From JBKHDT01 sp049974825 (GTDB lineage: Bacteria > Pseudomonadota > Gammaproteobacteria > Halothiobacillales > Halothiobacillaceae), in assembly GCA_049974825.1 (NCBI GenBank), contig JBNGDJ010000037.1, positions 1-21,429 on the forward strand: a stretch of DNA of 21,429 nt. The letters are read 5' to 3'. A program made the position numbers and the translations under genes. How positions within the stretch are numbered: position 1 is the stretch's first letter; each line of letters begins with the position of its first letter. Shown here one piece after another: positions 15,575 through 21,429 of the stretch. The notes beneath the pieces were generated by a model that searched no databases, had not been told where the DNA came from, and saw only the letters and a list, made by a program, of their open reading frames with translations.

Positions 15575-16777
15575 TCAAGGGTTTTGTCCTGCGTTTTCTT
15601 GCGCCGAGTCGCTCGTGGCAGCAGGCGGTTCAAGCCCCGCCAAGGTGACCAGCAGACGTCCGACGGGGTCAAGCAGTCGGTCGTTGAAGTCGTAGCGCGG
15701 GCTGTGGCAGGGCTCAGCCGGCCCGTCGCCGTCGTTGGCGCCGATCAGGGCAAACGCCCCGGGTATTTCCTGAAGGTAGTAGCTGAAATCTTCCGATGCC
15801 ATGATCGGTACAGGCAGCCGTTCGTCCTGCCACTGGGGTCCCAGAATCCCGGCAAGCGCATCACGATAGTGCGCTGCTGCCCCGGCGTGGTTGACTGTTG
15901 CACCATAACGGGGCGTAAAGGTGAACTCTGCCTCGACACGGTGCGCGCGGGCGGTGTCCGCCACGATCTGACGCATGTGTTCGACAATGGCATCGCGCTG
16001 ATCCGTGCGTCCCACGCGCACCGAGCCGGCCATCCAGGCGGTATCTGGAATCGCCGTGATTGCATCCCCGGCATGCAGCTGGGTGACCGATACCACTGCC
16101 GCGGACTGCGGTGGCAGGCGCCGGGCCACGATTTGCTGAAGGTTCTGGGTGATGTCGGTGGCGGCAAGCAGGGGGTCATGAGCCACCTCCGGCTGACTGG
16201 CATGCGCGCCGCGACCGGCGATCTGGATCTCGAACACTCCATTGGCGCTCATTACCGGCCCGTCGGGGCAGACTGCCTGGCCGAAGGGAATCGCCGGCCA
16301 GTTGTGCCAGCCGAAAATGCGGTCCACGCCCTCCAGGGCGCCATCGCGGATCATCGCCTCGGCCCCGTGCCCGCCTTCTTCGGCTGGCTGAAAAATCAGG
16401 CGCACCGGGCCGGGCAGCTCGGACTCCCGGGCCTTGAGCCAGGCGGCGACGGCCAGGAGCACCGCGGTGTGACCGTCGTGACCACAGGCATGCATGCGCC
16501 CCTCGGTTTGCGATGCCCAGGGGTGACCGGTGGCCTCGACAATCGGCAGCGCATCGATATCCGCCCGCAGGGCGATCTGCGGACCCTTGGCCTGCGGCGC
16601 CAGCTGCCCAATCGTGCCTGTGCCAGCGCAGGCTTGCCAGGGGATCTGCAGCGTTTCCAGTCGCTGGCGGATATCCGCGGCTGTGCGCTCTTCCTGCCAG
16701 CTCAGTTCCGGACGCCTGTGCAGGGCTCGGCGGTGTTGGGTGGCATCCTCGATCAGGGCCTTCCAGCTCGGTTGCAT
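15575..16777 (-). CDS. M20-family amidohydrolase, probable N-acetyl-diaminobutyrate deacetylase (DoeB2-like)
   Basis: A 400-residue M20D peptidase/amidohydrolase. Metal-site motifs: ALRADIDALP (69-78), HACGHDGH (96-103, C98 and H100), FQPAEEGG (E133/E134) and CHSPRYDFND near the end. A dimerisation lid lies at about 175-285. The fold also covers hippurate hydrolases and acetyl-amino-acid deacetylases. Next to an ectoine-hydrolase-like and a DABA-transaminase-like gene it fits the M20-type DoeB2 that removes acetate from N-acetyl-diaminobutyrate, in place of the AstE/AspA-type DoeB. ATG 16777 (MQPSWKALIED) has ACGGAG six bases upstream; a 14-residue longer start at 16819 lacks support. It is the first gene of the operon; the substrate is inferred. 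Confidence 0.72.
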   Translation of the reverse strand: MQPSWKALIEDATQHRRALHRRPELSWQEERTAADIRQRLETLQIPWQACAGTGTIGQLAPQAKGPQIALRADIDALPIVEATGHPWASQTEGRMHACGHDGHTAVLLAVAAWLKARESELPGPVRLIFQPAEEGGHGAEAMIRDGALEGVDRIFGWHNWPAIPFGQAVCPDGPVMSANGVFEIQIAGRGAHASQPEVAHDPLLAATDITQNLQQIVARRLPPQSAAVVSVTQLHAGDAITAIPDTAWMAGSVRVGRTDQRDAIVEHMRQIVADTARAHRVEAEFTFTPRYGATVNHAGAAAHYRDALAGILGPQWQDERLPVPIMASEDFSYYLQEIPGAFALIGANDGDGPAEPCHSPRYDFNDRLLDPVGRLLVTLAGLEPPAATSDSAQENAGQNP

Positions 16778-16801
16778 GCTGTACTCCGTTGCGGGGCGAC
16801 C

Positions 16802-16846
16802 GGGGGAACCTGAAAGCACTCAGGCAGCGCCTGTGCAGGGCTTTCC
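16802..16846 (-). repeat. Decayed terminal remnant of the repeat family
   Basis: The segment GCGCCTGTGCAGGGCTTTCC resembles the right end of the short remnant at 15391-15435, and the left side begins GGGGGAACCTG. Pairing between the two sides is poor. I include it as a likely but eroded member, upstream of the M20 hydrolase. Confidence 0.35.
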
Positions 16847-16935
16847 GGGGGTTCAAGGGAACTGCCCGGGCGGACTTCCTGTCATTACCTGCCCGTGTTC
16901 GGGGCCTTCAACTGGTTTTGAACAAGCACGTGGAG

Positions 16936-17051
16936 GCAAGCCTGCCCGTCTCGTGCGATCCCACTGGTCGCGCTGTAATGCGGCGGAGCTACAAAAGCCC
17001 CGTGGACGATCTTCTGCTCCCCCAATGGTAATCATCTGTGGGCAGGCTTGC
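16936..17051. repeat. 12-bp perfect inverted repeat enclosing 92 bp
   Basis: GCAAGCCTGCCC at 16936-16947 is the exact reverse complement of GGGCAGGCTTGC at 17040-17051. The match stops at 12 bp on the outside. The enclosed 92 bp are unlike the hairpin repeat and contain no gene. It could be the ends of a small mobile element, a pair of regulator half-sites, or a long-range RNA stem. Confidence 0.5.
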
Positions 17052-17122
17052 GAACCGGTCTGGGGGGGGTGCCGCGCTGCCCCCTGTTTTTGCGGCGCGC
17101 AGCAGGTCGGGCTGCTACGCTT

Positions 17123-17240
17123 GGGGAAGCGCTCTGCACGAGGTCCCTGGCCTTGTGCAGAAAGTCGGGACCGGTTCGCGCCCTGACCGCGCTTGGGGTT
17201 CAATGGCCGGTGCCATTGGACGACGGGGCATGCAGTGAGA
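17123..17240 (-). repeat. Decayed copy of the hairpin repeat (minus orientation)
   Basis: In the same orientation as copy 2 this segment has a right-end hairpin, CTGCACGAGG/CCTTGTGCAG at 17134-17160. It also has the middle hairpin as GTTCAATGGC-CGGT-GCCATTG (about 17198-17218), followed by GACGACGGGGCATGC, which resembles the conserved linker. The GC-rich hairpin and the far palindrome are not recognisable. It lies about 120 bp upstream of the bacterioferritin start. Confidence 0.55.
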
Positions 17241-17362
17241 ACGAGCTGCGCTTCGGCGGGCGCGTGTTGCGACAGAGTTTGTGCTGCACGGCTCTGGGCC
17301 TTTTTACCCTGCCTGAGCACCCGGATGCATTCGAGAACCAACCCAAGAGGGAATGACACGAC

Positions 17363-17848
17363 ATGAGCAAGAAAAGCAAAAGCCTGAAAAACCTGCAGAC
17401 TGCCCTGGCCATGGAACTGACCGCCAGCCACCAGTACCTGCTGCATGCCCACCTGCTTGAAGACTGGGGGCTGGACAAGCTGGCAAGCAAGATGCGCGAG
17501 GAGGTCCAGGAGGAGCTGGGCCATGCCAGCTCGTTCATCGAGCGAATCCTGTTCCTCGGCGGTGATCCGAAAGTCAGCGAGGAGAAGGCGGCAACCCGCG
17601 CCAAGTCGCTGAAGGAAATGTTTGAATCTGACCTGACCGAAGAACGCAATGCAATTGCCTTTTACACCCAGGCCGTGATCGAGGCTACCGAAGAAGGGGA
17701 CATCGGCACCCGCAAGCTGTTCGAGAACATCGTGCTCGACGAAGAGGGGCATGCCGACTGGCTGTCTCTGCAGCTGGATTTGCTTGAGCGCATGGGCGAG
17801 CCGAACTTCATCGCCAAGTATCACAGCGGAATGTCCGGCAAGGAGTGA
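17363..17848 (+). CDS. Bacterioferritin-family iron-storage protein lacking the heme-ligand Met
   Basis: A 161-residue four-helix ferritin of the bacterioferritin type, expected to form a 24-mer shell that oxidises and stores iron in the cytoplasm. Numbering runs level with E. coli Bfr. All six ferroxidase residues are present: E18, E51, H54, E94, E127 and H130, plus the conserved Y25. Residue 52, the methionine that ligates heme in Bfr, is Leu52 (EELGH). The subunit alone should therefore not bind heme in the usual way. It may be a heme-free homopolymer or a partner of a heme-binding subunit encoded elsewhere. A GAGGGA about ten bases before ATG serves as ribosome-binding site. It stands alone, with a terminator after it. 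Confidence 0.93.
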   Translation: MSKKSKSLKNLQTALAMELTASHQYLLHAHLLEDWGLDKLASKMREEVQEELGHASSFIERILFLGGDPKVSEEKAATRAKSLKEMFESDLTEERNAIAFYTQAVIEATEEGDIGTRKLFENIVLDEEGHADWLSLQLDLLERMGEPNFIAKYHSGMSGKE

Positions 17849-17934
17849 CAGACTTCGCGCGGCAGGCTCAAGCTGCGCGCGGAGGCTGGCGTCAGGCCTT
17901 CGGATGGCCTGGCGCGAAGTTGCATCGGATTTCA

Positions 17935-17968
17935 ACAGGGGCGTCCGCCGATTGGCGGGCGCCCCTGT
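17935..17968 (+). terminator. Probable terminator after the bacterioferritin gene
   Basis: A 15-bp stem with one G-U pair, arms ACAGGGGCGTCCGCC and GGCGGGCGCCCCTGT, loop GATT, is followed by a modest T-rich stretch GTTATTCT. The stem is very strong; the T tract is short, so termination may be partial. Confidence 0.65.
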
Positions 17969-18004
17969 GTTATTCTGCGCAACCATTTTTCATCAGGGCC
18001 CGGC

Positions 18005-18038
18005 TGCAAACGCTGGTCAAGCTATCCAGCGGTTTGCA
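18005..18038 (+). promoter_or_regulatory. Inverted repeat ahead of the ABC exporter operon
   Basis: TGCAAACGCTGG and CCAGCGGTTTGCA pair over 12 bp with one bulged base around a 9-nt loop, about 30 bp before the ABC ATPase start. It could be a regulator-binding site or a leader hairpin. No regulator gene is nearby to suggest which. Confidence 0.35.
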
Positions 18039-18068
18039 TCGGGGCCGGTGCACGACGAGAGGAACAGG

Positions 18069-19004
18069 ATGGCGGCCATCGAGATCCGCGATCTCAGAAA
18101 GACCTACTGCAACGGCACCGAGGCGCTGAAGGGGATCGACCTGACGATCGAGGCGGGCGATTTCTTTGCGTTGCTCGGCCCGAACGGGGCGGGCAAGTCG
18201 ACGACCATCGGGGTGCTGTGCTCGCTGGTGAACAAGACCGGCGGCACGGTCGAGGTGTTCGGGCATGACCTGGACCGGGCGCGGGCATCGGTCAAGTCAC
18301 TGATCGGCATCGTGCCCCAGGAATTCAACTTCAATGTCTTCGAGCCGGTCGAGGAAATCGTGATCAACCAGGGCGGTTTCTACGGCATGACCCGGCGCCG
18401 GGCTCGCGAGCGTGCTGCACAGCTGCTGCGCCAGCTCGGGCTCTGGGACAAGCGCAGGGAAATGGCCCGGGCACTTTCCGGTGGCATGAAGCGGCGGTTG
18501 ATGATTGCCCGGGCGCTGGTGCACGATCCGCGCCTGCTGATCCTCGACGAACCGACGGCCGGCGTGGATATCGAGCTGCGTCGCGGGATGTGGCAGTTTC
18601 TCACCGAGATCAACGAAGCGGGTACCACCATTGTTCTGACGACGCATTACCTGGAGGAGGCCGAAAGCCTCTGCCGGAATATCGCGATCATCGATGAGGG
18701 GCGGATCGTGGAGCATGCCTCGATGCGCAACCTGCTCGAGCGGCTATCGCAGGAAACCTTCGTGCTTTACGCCGACCGACCGGTTGAGTCGCTGCCCCCG
18801 CTGCCGGCGCTGGATGCCCGACTGGTCGACGATCAGACAATCGAGGTGGACCTGGATCGCAGCCAGAGTCTGACCGAGGTTTTCGAGGCATTGAATGCCG
18901 CCGGCATTCGTGTTGGACGCATGCGGAACAAGGCCAACCGCCTGGAGACGCTCTTCCTCAAGCTCGTTTCCGGGGGTGACGGTCAGGGAGGCGCGGCGGC
19001 ATGA
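18069..19004 (+). CDS. yadG: ABC exporter ATPase subunit (YadG-like)
   Basis: A 311-residue ABC ATPase that would power the membrane partner encoded next. Walker A GPNGAGKST lies at 37-45. The Q-loop GIVPQEFNFN, signature LSGGMKRR, Walker B LLILDEPTAGVD and H-loop TTHYLEEAE follow in order, and a C-terminal domain of about 90 residues is typical of ABC-2 exporters. ATG 18069 has GAGAGGAACAGG upstream; the open frame continues 106 codons upstream into the bacterioferritin region without meaning. It shares 4 bp (ATGA) with the permease. Family likeness is closest to E. coli YadG, whose substrate is unknown. Confidence 0.88.
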   Translation: MAAIEIRDLRKTYCNGTEALKGIDLTIEAGDFFALLGPNGAGKSTTIGVLCSLVNKTGGTVEVFGHDLDRARASVKSLIGIVPQEFNFNVFEPVEEIVINQGGFYGMTRRRARERAAQLLRQLGLWDKRREMARALSGGMKRRLMIARALVHDPRLLILDEPTAGVDIELRRGMWQFLTEINEAGTTIVLTTHYLEEAESLCRNIAIIDEGRIVEHASMRNLLERLSQETFVLYADRPVESLPPLPALDARLVDDQTIEVDLDRSQSLTEVFEALNAAGIRVGRMRNKANRLETLFLKLVSGGDGQGGAAA

Positions 19005-19774
19005 ATTTCACAGCCCAGGTCAACGCCTTCTACACGCTGCTGGTCAAGGAAGTCCTGCGATTTACACGCATCTGGGTGCAGACGGTCCTGCCCCCCATGA
19101 TCATGACCGCCCTGTACTTCGTGATCTTTGGCCACCTGATCGGTCCCCGAGTTGGCGAAGTCGACGGGGTCGCCTACATCGACTACCTGGTGCCTGGCCT
19201 GATCCTGATGTCGGTCATCACCCAAAGCTACGCCAACGTGGTGTCCTCGTTTTTCAGCGCCAAGTTCGGCAAGAATATCGAAGAGCTGCTTGTCTCCCCC
19301 ATGCCCCACGCGCTGATCATTATCGGGTACGTGGCCGGGGGCATGGCGCGAGGGCTGGCCGTGGGGTTTGCTGTCACCGTGGTGGCGCTGGCATTTGCCG
19401 ACCTGCAGGTCCACAGCGTGCCGTGGCTGTTGCTTTTCGCCCTGCTTACCTCGGTGATGTTTTCACTGGGCGGGTTGATCAACGGCGTGTACGCGACACA
19501 TTTTGATCATATCTCCATTGTGCCGACCTTCGTGCTCACGCCCCTGACCTATCTGGGCGGCGTGTTCTATTCGATACACATGCTCTCAGACTTCTGGTTG
19601 ACCGTGTCGCTGTTCAATCCGGTGCTCTACATTGTCAACGGCTTCCGGTACGCCATGCTCGGCATTTCCGATGTCAACGTCTTGGGCGGAGTGGGGATTC
19701 TGGTCGCTGGCATTGTGGTCCTGTTCGCCTACGCGATGTGGTTGTTCCGCCATGGCGTCGGGCTGCGCGGATAA
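19001..19774 (+). CDS. yadH: ABC-2 type exporter permease (YadH-like)
   Basis: A 257-residue inner-membrane protein with about six transmembrane helices, at roughly 28-47, 62-82, 107-137, 143-165, 173-195 and 228-248. It contains the ABC-2 signature region FVLTPLTYLGGVFYSIHMLS followed by FNPVLYIVNGFRYAMLG. Its start overlaps the ATPase stop, so the two are made together as a homodimeric exporter. The exported compound cannot be told from sequence. Confidence 0.88.
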   Translation: MNFTAQVNAFYTLLVKEVLRFTRIWVQTVLPPMIMTALYFVIFGHLIGPRVGEVDGVAYIDYLVPGLILMSVITQSYANVVSSFFSAKFGKNIEELLVSPMPHALIIIGYVAGGMARGLAVGFAVTVVALAFADLQVHSVPWLLLFALLTSVMFSLGGLINGVYATHFDHISIVPTFVLTPLTYLGGVFYSIHMLSDFWLTVSLFNPVLYIVNGFRYAMLGISDVNVLGGVGILVAGIVVLFAYAMWLFRHGVGLRG

Positions 19775-20435
19775 GCCCGCCTGCCCGGTTTGTGCGACCG
19801 CATCGCCCTGCTGGCTGGTCGAACCCTGTCGTGGCCTGCGGTCACGCTGTTATCATCGTTGCAGTCAATGTGGACTGGTTTTCGTGCCGCGGCGCTGGCA
19901 TCTGGATCCGGCAGCCGAGCGGGCGGTCTATGACCTGCACCGGAACGACGAGAATGATCCGGGCTATCGCCGCTTTCTCGGACGGGCGGTCCGGCCGCTT
20001 CTTGAGTCACTGGACGGGCCCTCGGAAGGTCTGGACTTCGGCTGTGGTCCGGTGCCGGTGGCGGCTGGCATGATCGAGGCGGAGGGGCATCGCTGTGCGG
20101 TGTACGACCCGTTCTACCGGCCAGATCGGGACGTGCTGGATGACCCGCGGGACTTTACACTGAGCACCGAGGTCTTTGAGCACCTGGCCGAACCGGGCGA
20201 TATCTTTGCCCGCCTGGCCGACGCGCTGCGTCCCGGGGGCGTGATGGTGATCATGACCAAGCGCGTTCGGGATCGGGCCGCCTTCGCCCGCTGGCATTAC
20301 CGGCACGACCCGACCCACGTGGCATTTTTCAGCGAGGCGACCTTCGATTGGCTGGGGCAGCGTCACGGGCTCGGGCTGGAGGTGATCGGGCCGGATGTGG
20401 TCCGGTTCCGCGCGCCGCGGCTGGGTCGGCCGTGA
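19752..20435 (+). CDS. SAM-dependent methyltransferase with N-terminal zinc-ribbon-like Cys pairs
   Basis: A 227-residue class I methyltransferase. The first 45 residues carry CPVC and CSQC pairs, which look like a small zinc ribbon, followed by an aromatic-rich linker. Motif I is LDFGCGPVPVAAG, and the later segments TEVFEHLAEPGDIF and LRPGGVMVIMTKRV are motifs of the Methyltransf_11/23 group. I used ATG 19752, which overlaps the permease end by 23 bp. No strong ribosome-binding site is visible, so translation may depend on the permease. The substrate is unknown. A start further in would lose the Cys pairs. Confidence 0.8.
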   Translation: MASGCADKPACPVCATASPCWLVEPCRGLRSRCYHRCSQCGLVFVPRRWHLDPAAERAVYDLHRNDENDPGYRRFLGRAVRPLLESLDGPSEGLDFGCGPVPVAAGMIEAEGHRCAVYDPFYRPDRDVLDDPRDFTLSTEVFEHLAEPGDIFARLADALRPGGVMVIMTKRVRDRAAFARWHYRHDPTHVAFFSEATFDWLGQRHGLGLEVIGPDVVRFRAPRLGRP

Positions 20436-20460
20436 CGAACTGTGAATCGGGGAAATGGCA

Positions 20461-21375
20461 ATGAAGCGAATGGGCGTGGATCTGGGTGGAACCAAGATTG
20501 AGGCCGCGGTGCTGGATACCTCCGGGGAGATCCTGCTTCGTCGCCGGGTTCCGACGCCGCAGGGTGATTATGCCGGGACGGTTGAGGCGCTGGCCTCGCT
20601 GGTCGAGCAGCTTGAATCCGAGGCCGGGGAACGCTGCACGGTGGGAGTCGGCACGCCGGGGACGGTCTCGCCTGCCACCGGCCTGATCAAGAATGCCAAT
20701 TCGGTGGTGCTCAACGACCGGCCGCTCAAGCAGGATCTTGAACGTCGGTTGGGGCGAACGATTGCGATGGCCAACGATGCGAACTGCTTTGCGCTGTCCG
20801 AAGCCGTGGATGGGGCGGCCCGCGGGGCAGGCACGGTCTTCGGCGTGATTATTGGCACTGGCGTGGGCGGAGGCGTGGTGGTCGACGGCAAAGTGCTGAC
20901 CGGCCCCAACGCGATCGCGGGCGAGTGGGGGCACAATCCGCTTCCGTGGATGGATGATGACGAACACCCGGGGCGCCCCTGCTGGTGTGGTCTGGCCGGC
21001 TGTATCGAGACCTGGCTCTCCGGCCCTGCCTTTGAGCGGGATTACGCAGCTCGATCCGGCAGCCGTCGCCCGGCGCCCGAGATAGTCGAGCGCGCAGGGT
21101 CGGGTGACCCCGTGGCCATGACCGTGCTTCGCGATTACGAGTCGCGCCTGGCCCGGGCACTGGCGCAGGTGATCAACCTGCTGGACCCTGATGCGATTGT
21201 TCTTGGTGGCGGCATGTCGAATGTCGAGAGTCTGTACGCGCAGGTGCCGCAGCAGTGGGATCGCTGGGTATTCTCCGACCGGGTCGACGGCGTGCGTCTG
21301 CTGCAGCCTGCGCATGGAGACTCAAGCGGCGTGCGCGGGGCGGCCTGGCTGGCCGCAGACCCGGAAGGTTTTTGA
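20461..21375 (+). CDS. mak: ROK-family sugar kinase, fructokinase (Mak-like)
   Basis: A 304-residue cytoplasmic kinase. The N-terminal ATP-binding loop GVDLGGTKIEAAV (5-17), catalytic Asp106 (ANDAN), glycine-rich IGTGVGGG and ROK zinc site H158 with C174, C176 and C181 (GEWGHNPLPW, CWCGLAGC) are present. Many segments match E. coli Mak as I recall it (KNANS, NDANCFALSEAVDGAA, GEWGHNPLPWMD), so fructose or mannose phosphorylation is likely. ATG 20461 has GGGGAA six bases upstream; ATG 20455 has no spacing to it. It follows the methyltransferase after 25 bp, so it may share its transcript. A hairpin repeat begins directly after its stop codon. Confidence 0.88.
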   Translation: MKRMGVDLGGTKIEAAVLDTSGEILLRRRVPTPQGDYAGTVEALASLVEQLESEAGERCTVGVGTPGTVSPATGLIKNANSVVLNDRPLKQDLERRLGRTIAMANDANCFALSEAVDGAARGAGTVFGVIIGTGVGGGVVVDGKVLTGPNAIAGEWGHNPLPWMDDDEHPGRPCWCGLAGCIETWLSGPAFERDYAARSGSRRPAPEIVERAGSGDPVAMTVLRDYESRLARALAQVINLLDPDAIVLGGGMSNVESLYAQVPQQWDRWVFSDRVDGVRLLQPAHGDSSGVRGAAWLAADPEGF

Positions 21376-21429
21376 GGGAAGGTCTGCACGAACGCAGACC
21401 TTCCCGTGCCGGTCTCGGATGCCCTGCCG
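21376..21429 (+). repeat. Interspersed hairpin repeat, copy 4 (cut by window end)
   Basis: GGGAAGGTCTGCA, CGAA and CGCAGACCTTCCC form the left palindrome (21376-21405, one mismatch). The same linker as in copies 1 and 2 follows up to the window edge. It starts at the first base after the mak stop codon, so it probably forms the 3' end of that transcript. Confidence 0.8.

Larger units (their letters stand above)
16778..17362. other. 585-bp divergent intergenic region (doe operon / bacterioferritin)
   Basis: This region must hold divergent promoters for the doe operon (minus) and the bacterioferritin gene (plus). I found no clear sigma-70 pair for either. It contains a decayed repeat remnant (16802-16846), a 12-bp perfect inverted repeat around 92 bp (16936-17051), and a decayed repeat copy (17123-17240). 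No credible gene is seen; the open frames crossing it have no family likeness. Confidence 0.5.

Noticed and set aside
15573..15578. Perfect TTGACA on the minus strand at the end of the M20 gene, as a possible internal promoter
   Set aside because: No -10 element at 16-18 bp; the nearest ATAT is too far.
15389..16813. Plus-strand open frame of about 470 codons
   Set aside because: Antisense to the M20 amidohydrolase; no domain likeness.
16853..17986. Minus-strand open frame of about 375 codons over the bacterioferritin gene
   Set aside because: The plus-strand frame is an unmistakable bacterioferritin with all ferroxidase residues, so the antisense frame is its shadow.

Overview
This is a high-GC stretch of a gammaproteobacterial chromosome. 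It carries the order thrS-infC-rpmI-rplT-pheS-pheT-ihfA-merR that is typical of that class. A NavAb-like voltage-gated sodium channel and an ectoine-degradation operon suggest a halophilic, haloalkaliphilic or marine bacterium (inference). I cannot name the genus.

Layout. 1-67: the 5' end of an unidentified gene (minus). 259-1098: a BacNav-type sodium channel (minus). 1497-9640: the translation block, all minus and transcribed thrS to merR, with intrinsic terminators after infC and after rplT, an AUC-initiated infC, and a thrS leader hairpin that copies the anticodon arm of tRNA-Thr(GGU). 9956-11056: a membrane diguanylate cyclase (minus). 11410-16777: four minus-strand genes best read as the ectoine-degradation set (M20 deacetylase, diaminobutyrate transaminase, ectoine hydrolase, semialdehyde dehydrogenase), which would take ectoine to aspartate. 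Its last three genes overlap by ATGA. 17363-17848: a bacterioferritin subunit lacking the heme-ligand methionine (plus). 18069-21375: a plus-strand run of YadG/YadH-like ABC exporter, zinc-ribbon methyltransferase and Mak-like ROK fructokinase.

The least ordinary feature is an interspersed, non-coding repeat family. Its full copies are about 155 bp (one is 196 bp), end in 17-bp imperfect inverted repeats, and fold into four successive hairpins, one capped by a GNRA-type tetraloop. There are three full copies (1245-1440, 9758-9912, 11222-11374), one cut by the window end (21376-), one decayed copy (17123-17240) and two short terminal-hairpin remnants (15391-15435, 16802-16846). All lie between genes, in both orientations. 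I do not recognise the family. It could be a MITE/REPIN-like element, a structured RNA, or an element recruited as a 3' end of transcripts.

Starts were chosen from ribosome-binding sites and family alignment recalled from memory. No database search was possible.
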